A stretch of 6,239 bases of DNA from Gammaproteobacteria bacterium (GTDB lineage Bacteria > Pseudomonadota > Gammaproteobacteria > Chromatiales > Chromatiaceae), in NCBI GenBank assembly GCA_020630035.1, contig JAHDCB010000098.1, forward strand, positions 1 through 6,239, written 5' to 3'. Every line of letters starts with the position of its first letter. Position 1 is the stretch's first letter. Of the stretch, positions 4,917 through 6,239 are shown piece by piece. The notes beneath the pieces were generated by a model that saw only the letters and a program-made list of their open reading frames with translations, was not told the DNA's origin and did no database searches. The position numbers and the translations under genes were made by a program.

Positions 4917-6239
4917 TTAACGCATCACAATGATGCGAATTGCGTCTAAGCGCACGCGCGTCTGCCGCAGATAAACCTCAAGTAACTCGCGTCGTGCTGT
5001 CCACTGTTCGATTTCTTCTGCGCGTACCGTTGGATTTACTTCAGCTAATGCTTGTAAGCGCCGTAACTCTGTTTCCAGTTCGTGTTGCATGGCTTGAATC
5101 GCTGTTGCTACTGCTTGCTCACTCTTTATTTTGGCCAGCACTTCTCCCTGTGCCAGTAATGGTTTGATCTTCGGCCCTTGTGTTTTGATAACGGTTGCAG
5201 CCAGCTTTTTGTTACCCGTCAGGCATAGCCCGTGTAATTCCGTGGTTGTGACTCGGTCAGCATGATTCTGCCCTTGTCCGGTCAGTAATAATCGGTGGCA
5301 GGTGGGTGGCAGATAGCGTTGTGCTTCTAATGCAGCAGGTGCCAGGCATTCGCTCAGGTACAGTAGCTCCAATAGCAGGGTGCCGGTTGGATAATCCGGG
5401 TGGCTGCAAACACTCATCGCTGCTGACCCCAGGTCGCTACTGCTGAGCAGGTCCATTGTGCCGCGTACCATCGGGTGTTCCCAGGTCAGAAATTCACGAT
5501 CTTCGTGGGTGAGTGCATCTGCCCGACTCCAGGCAATCCGGACACCACGGTCTGTCAGGCCGGGCACATGTTCCTGGCGCATATGAGCACCTTTCCGTAC
5601 CAGCTCGCCGTTTTTCCCAATGGGCTGATGCTCCACGCCGAACACATCCCAAAAGGTGCGCATATAGGTTCGTACCGCCGCTTGCTGATCATGTTGTGTC
5701 ATCTGTTGCACCAGTGCATCTGCTGCTTCTGGGTGGTGTGAATGCAATTCTAATAGTCGGTCGCGACCAGCCGCCAGTTGCTCGCTGGCGGTCGCAGTTG
5801 CTGTTCTGGCTGCTTGTAGCAGCGCCGGTAATCTGGTCGGGTCGGACAGGGTGAGTTGTAATTGGTCTGCCAGTTTTGTGTAGACCATTTCAGCTGCCGG
5901 ACAGGTTGCCTGAAACGCATTCAGGCCGTCCTGGTACCAGTGGTATAACACTTCGCTGGCGGCTCCCTGGAAATACGGTACATGTAATTGGATCTGTTGG
6001 TGTTGTCCGATCCGATCCAGGCGCCCGATACGTTGTTCCAGCAGGCCGGGTATCCGTGGCAGGTCAAACAGTACCAGGTGATGGGCAAACTGAAAGTTAC
6101 GTCCTTCTGAACCAATTTCGGAACAGAGTAGTGCTTGTGCACCTGCTTCCATATCTGCAAAAAAGACGGCGGCACGATCTCGTTCAACGATGTCCATTTC
6201 TTCATGAAACATCGTGACAGGCAGGCCGATAACGTCCAG
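4917..6239 (-). CDS. rapA: RNA polymerase-associated ATPase RapA (HepA), C-terminal 440 residues, 5' end beyond the window
   Basis: Swi2/Snf2-type ATPase that binds RNA polymerase and helps recycle it from stalled or post-termination complexes. Only the C-terminal 440 residues are present (E. coli RapA has 968); the reading frame runs off the right edge with no stop, so the internal ATG at 6212 is not the real start. The segment opens inside the second RecA-like lobe (MFHEEMDIVERDRAA). It carries helicase motif V, SEIGSEGRNFQFA (residues 40-52 of the visible part), and motif VI, EQRIGRLDRIGQ (68-79), with its arginine fingers. The RapA-specific C-terminal region follows, with HVPYFQG, the WEHPMVRGTMDLL block, and a charged, probably coiled-coil tail ending RLDAIRIIV. 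One oddity is FDLPRIPGLLEQ where E. coli has FDLPFNPDLLEQ, so the usual Asn before Pro is Ile. The gene is co-oriented with the polyamine genes 41 bases downstream and may be read through into them, though no functional link is evident. Confidence 0.97.
   Translation of the reverse strand: MDVIGLPVTMFHEEMDIVERDRAAVFFADMEAGAQALLCSEIGSEGRNFQFAHHLVLFDLPRIPGLLEQRIGRLDRIGQHQQIQLHVPYFQGAASEVLYHWYQDGLNAFQATCPAAEMVYTKLADQLQLTLSDPTRLPALLQAARTATATASEQLAAGRDRLLELHSHHPEAADALVQQMTQHDQQAAVRTYMRTFWDVFGVEHQPIGKNGELVRKGAHMRQEHVPGLTDRGVRIAWSRADALTHEDREFLTWEHPMVRGTMDLLSSSDLGSAAMSVCSHPDYPTGTLLLELLYLSECLAPAALEAQRYLPPTCHRLLLTGQGQNHADRVTTTELHGLCLTGNKKLAATVIKTQGPKIKPLLAQGEVLAKIKSEQAVATAIQAMQHELETELRRLQALAEVNPTVRAEEIEQWTARRELLEVYLRQTRVRLDAIRIIVMR

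Noticed and set aside
5513..5854. 113-codon open frame on the + strand opposite rapA (and a second at 5876-6217)
   Set aside because: Both are antisense to conserved RapA sequence and give low-complexity Arg/Pro/Leu/His-rich translations typical of shadow frames in GC-rich genes.

Overview
The window carries five protein-coding genes packed almost edge to edge and no RNA genes that I can see. The organism is most likely a gammaproteobacterium. The right-hand gene is a clear RapA (HepA), an RNA-polymerase recycling ATPase found mainly in that class, and its residues follow the E. coli protein closely. GltD is also of the proteobacterial small-subunit type. Base composition is about 50-60% GC in gltD and rapA. 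I cannot name an order or genus.

Layout: bases 1-151 hold a cluster of nested inverted repeats (4-69) and the leader of gltD. The glutamate synthase small subunit gltD is on the + strand (152-1600). After a 23-base convergent gap, four genes lie on the - strand, read right to left. They are the 3' two-fifths of rapA (cut by the window edge, ending at 4917), a fold-III PLP-dependent arginine decarboxylase (4875-3463), an agmatinase (3466-2603), and a deoxyhypusine-synthase-like protein (2613-1624). The last three overlap each other by 4 and 11 bases, which is strong evidence for one translationally coupled unit.

The central unit reads as a complete short polyamine pathway: arginine to agmatine (decarboxylase), agmatine to putrescine plus urea (agmatinase), then putrescine to a triamine by the DHS-like enzyme. 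Bacteria have no eIF5A, so the last protein is unlikely to make deoxyhypusine. An aminobutyl transfer between free polyamines, giving homospermidine or spermidine without decarboxylated S-adenosylmethionine, is the most plausible role. Nitrogen metabolism is the loose common theme with gltD, but gltD is on the other strand and need not be co-regulated.

The points most worth a second look are the DHS-like enzyme, which keeps the catalytic Glu/Trp/Lys but has lost the Lys-His-His stretch of eukaryotic DHS; the decarboxylase gene, whose body is strikingly AT-rich (25-45% GC in most rows counted) between GC-richer neighbours and whose family motifs are variant; the inverted-repeat cluster before gltD; and a perfect 14-base palindrome just inside the decarboxylase start. 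No CRISPR, insertion sequence, tRNA, rRNA or phage gene was found.
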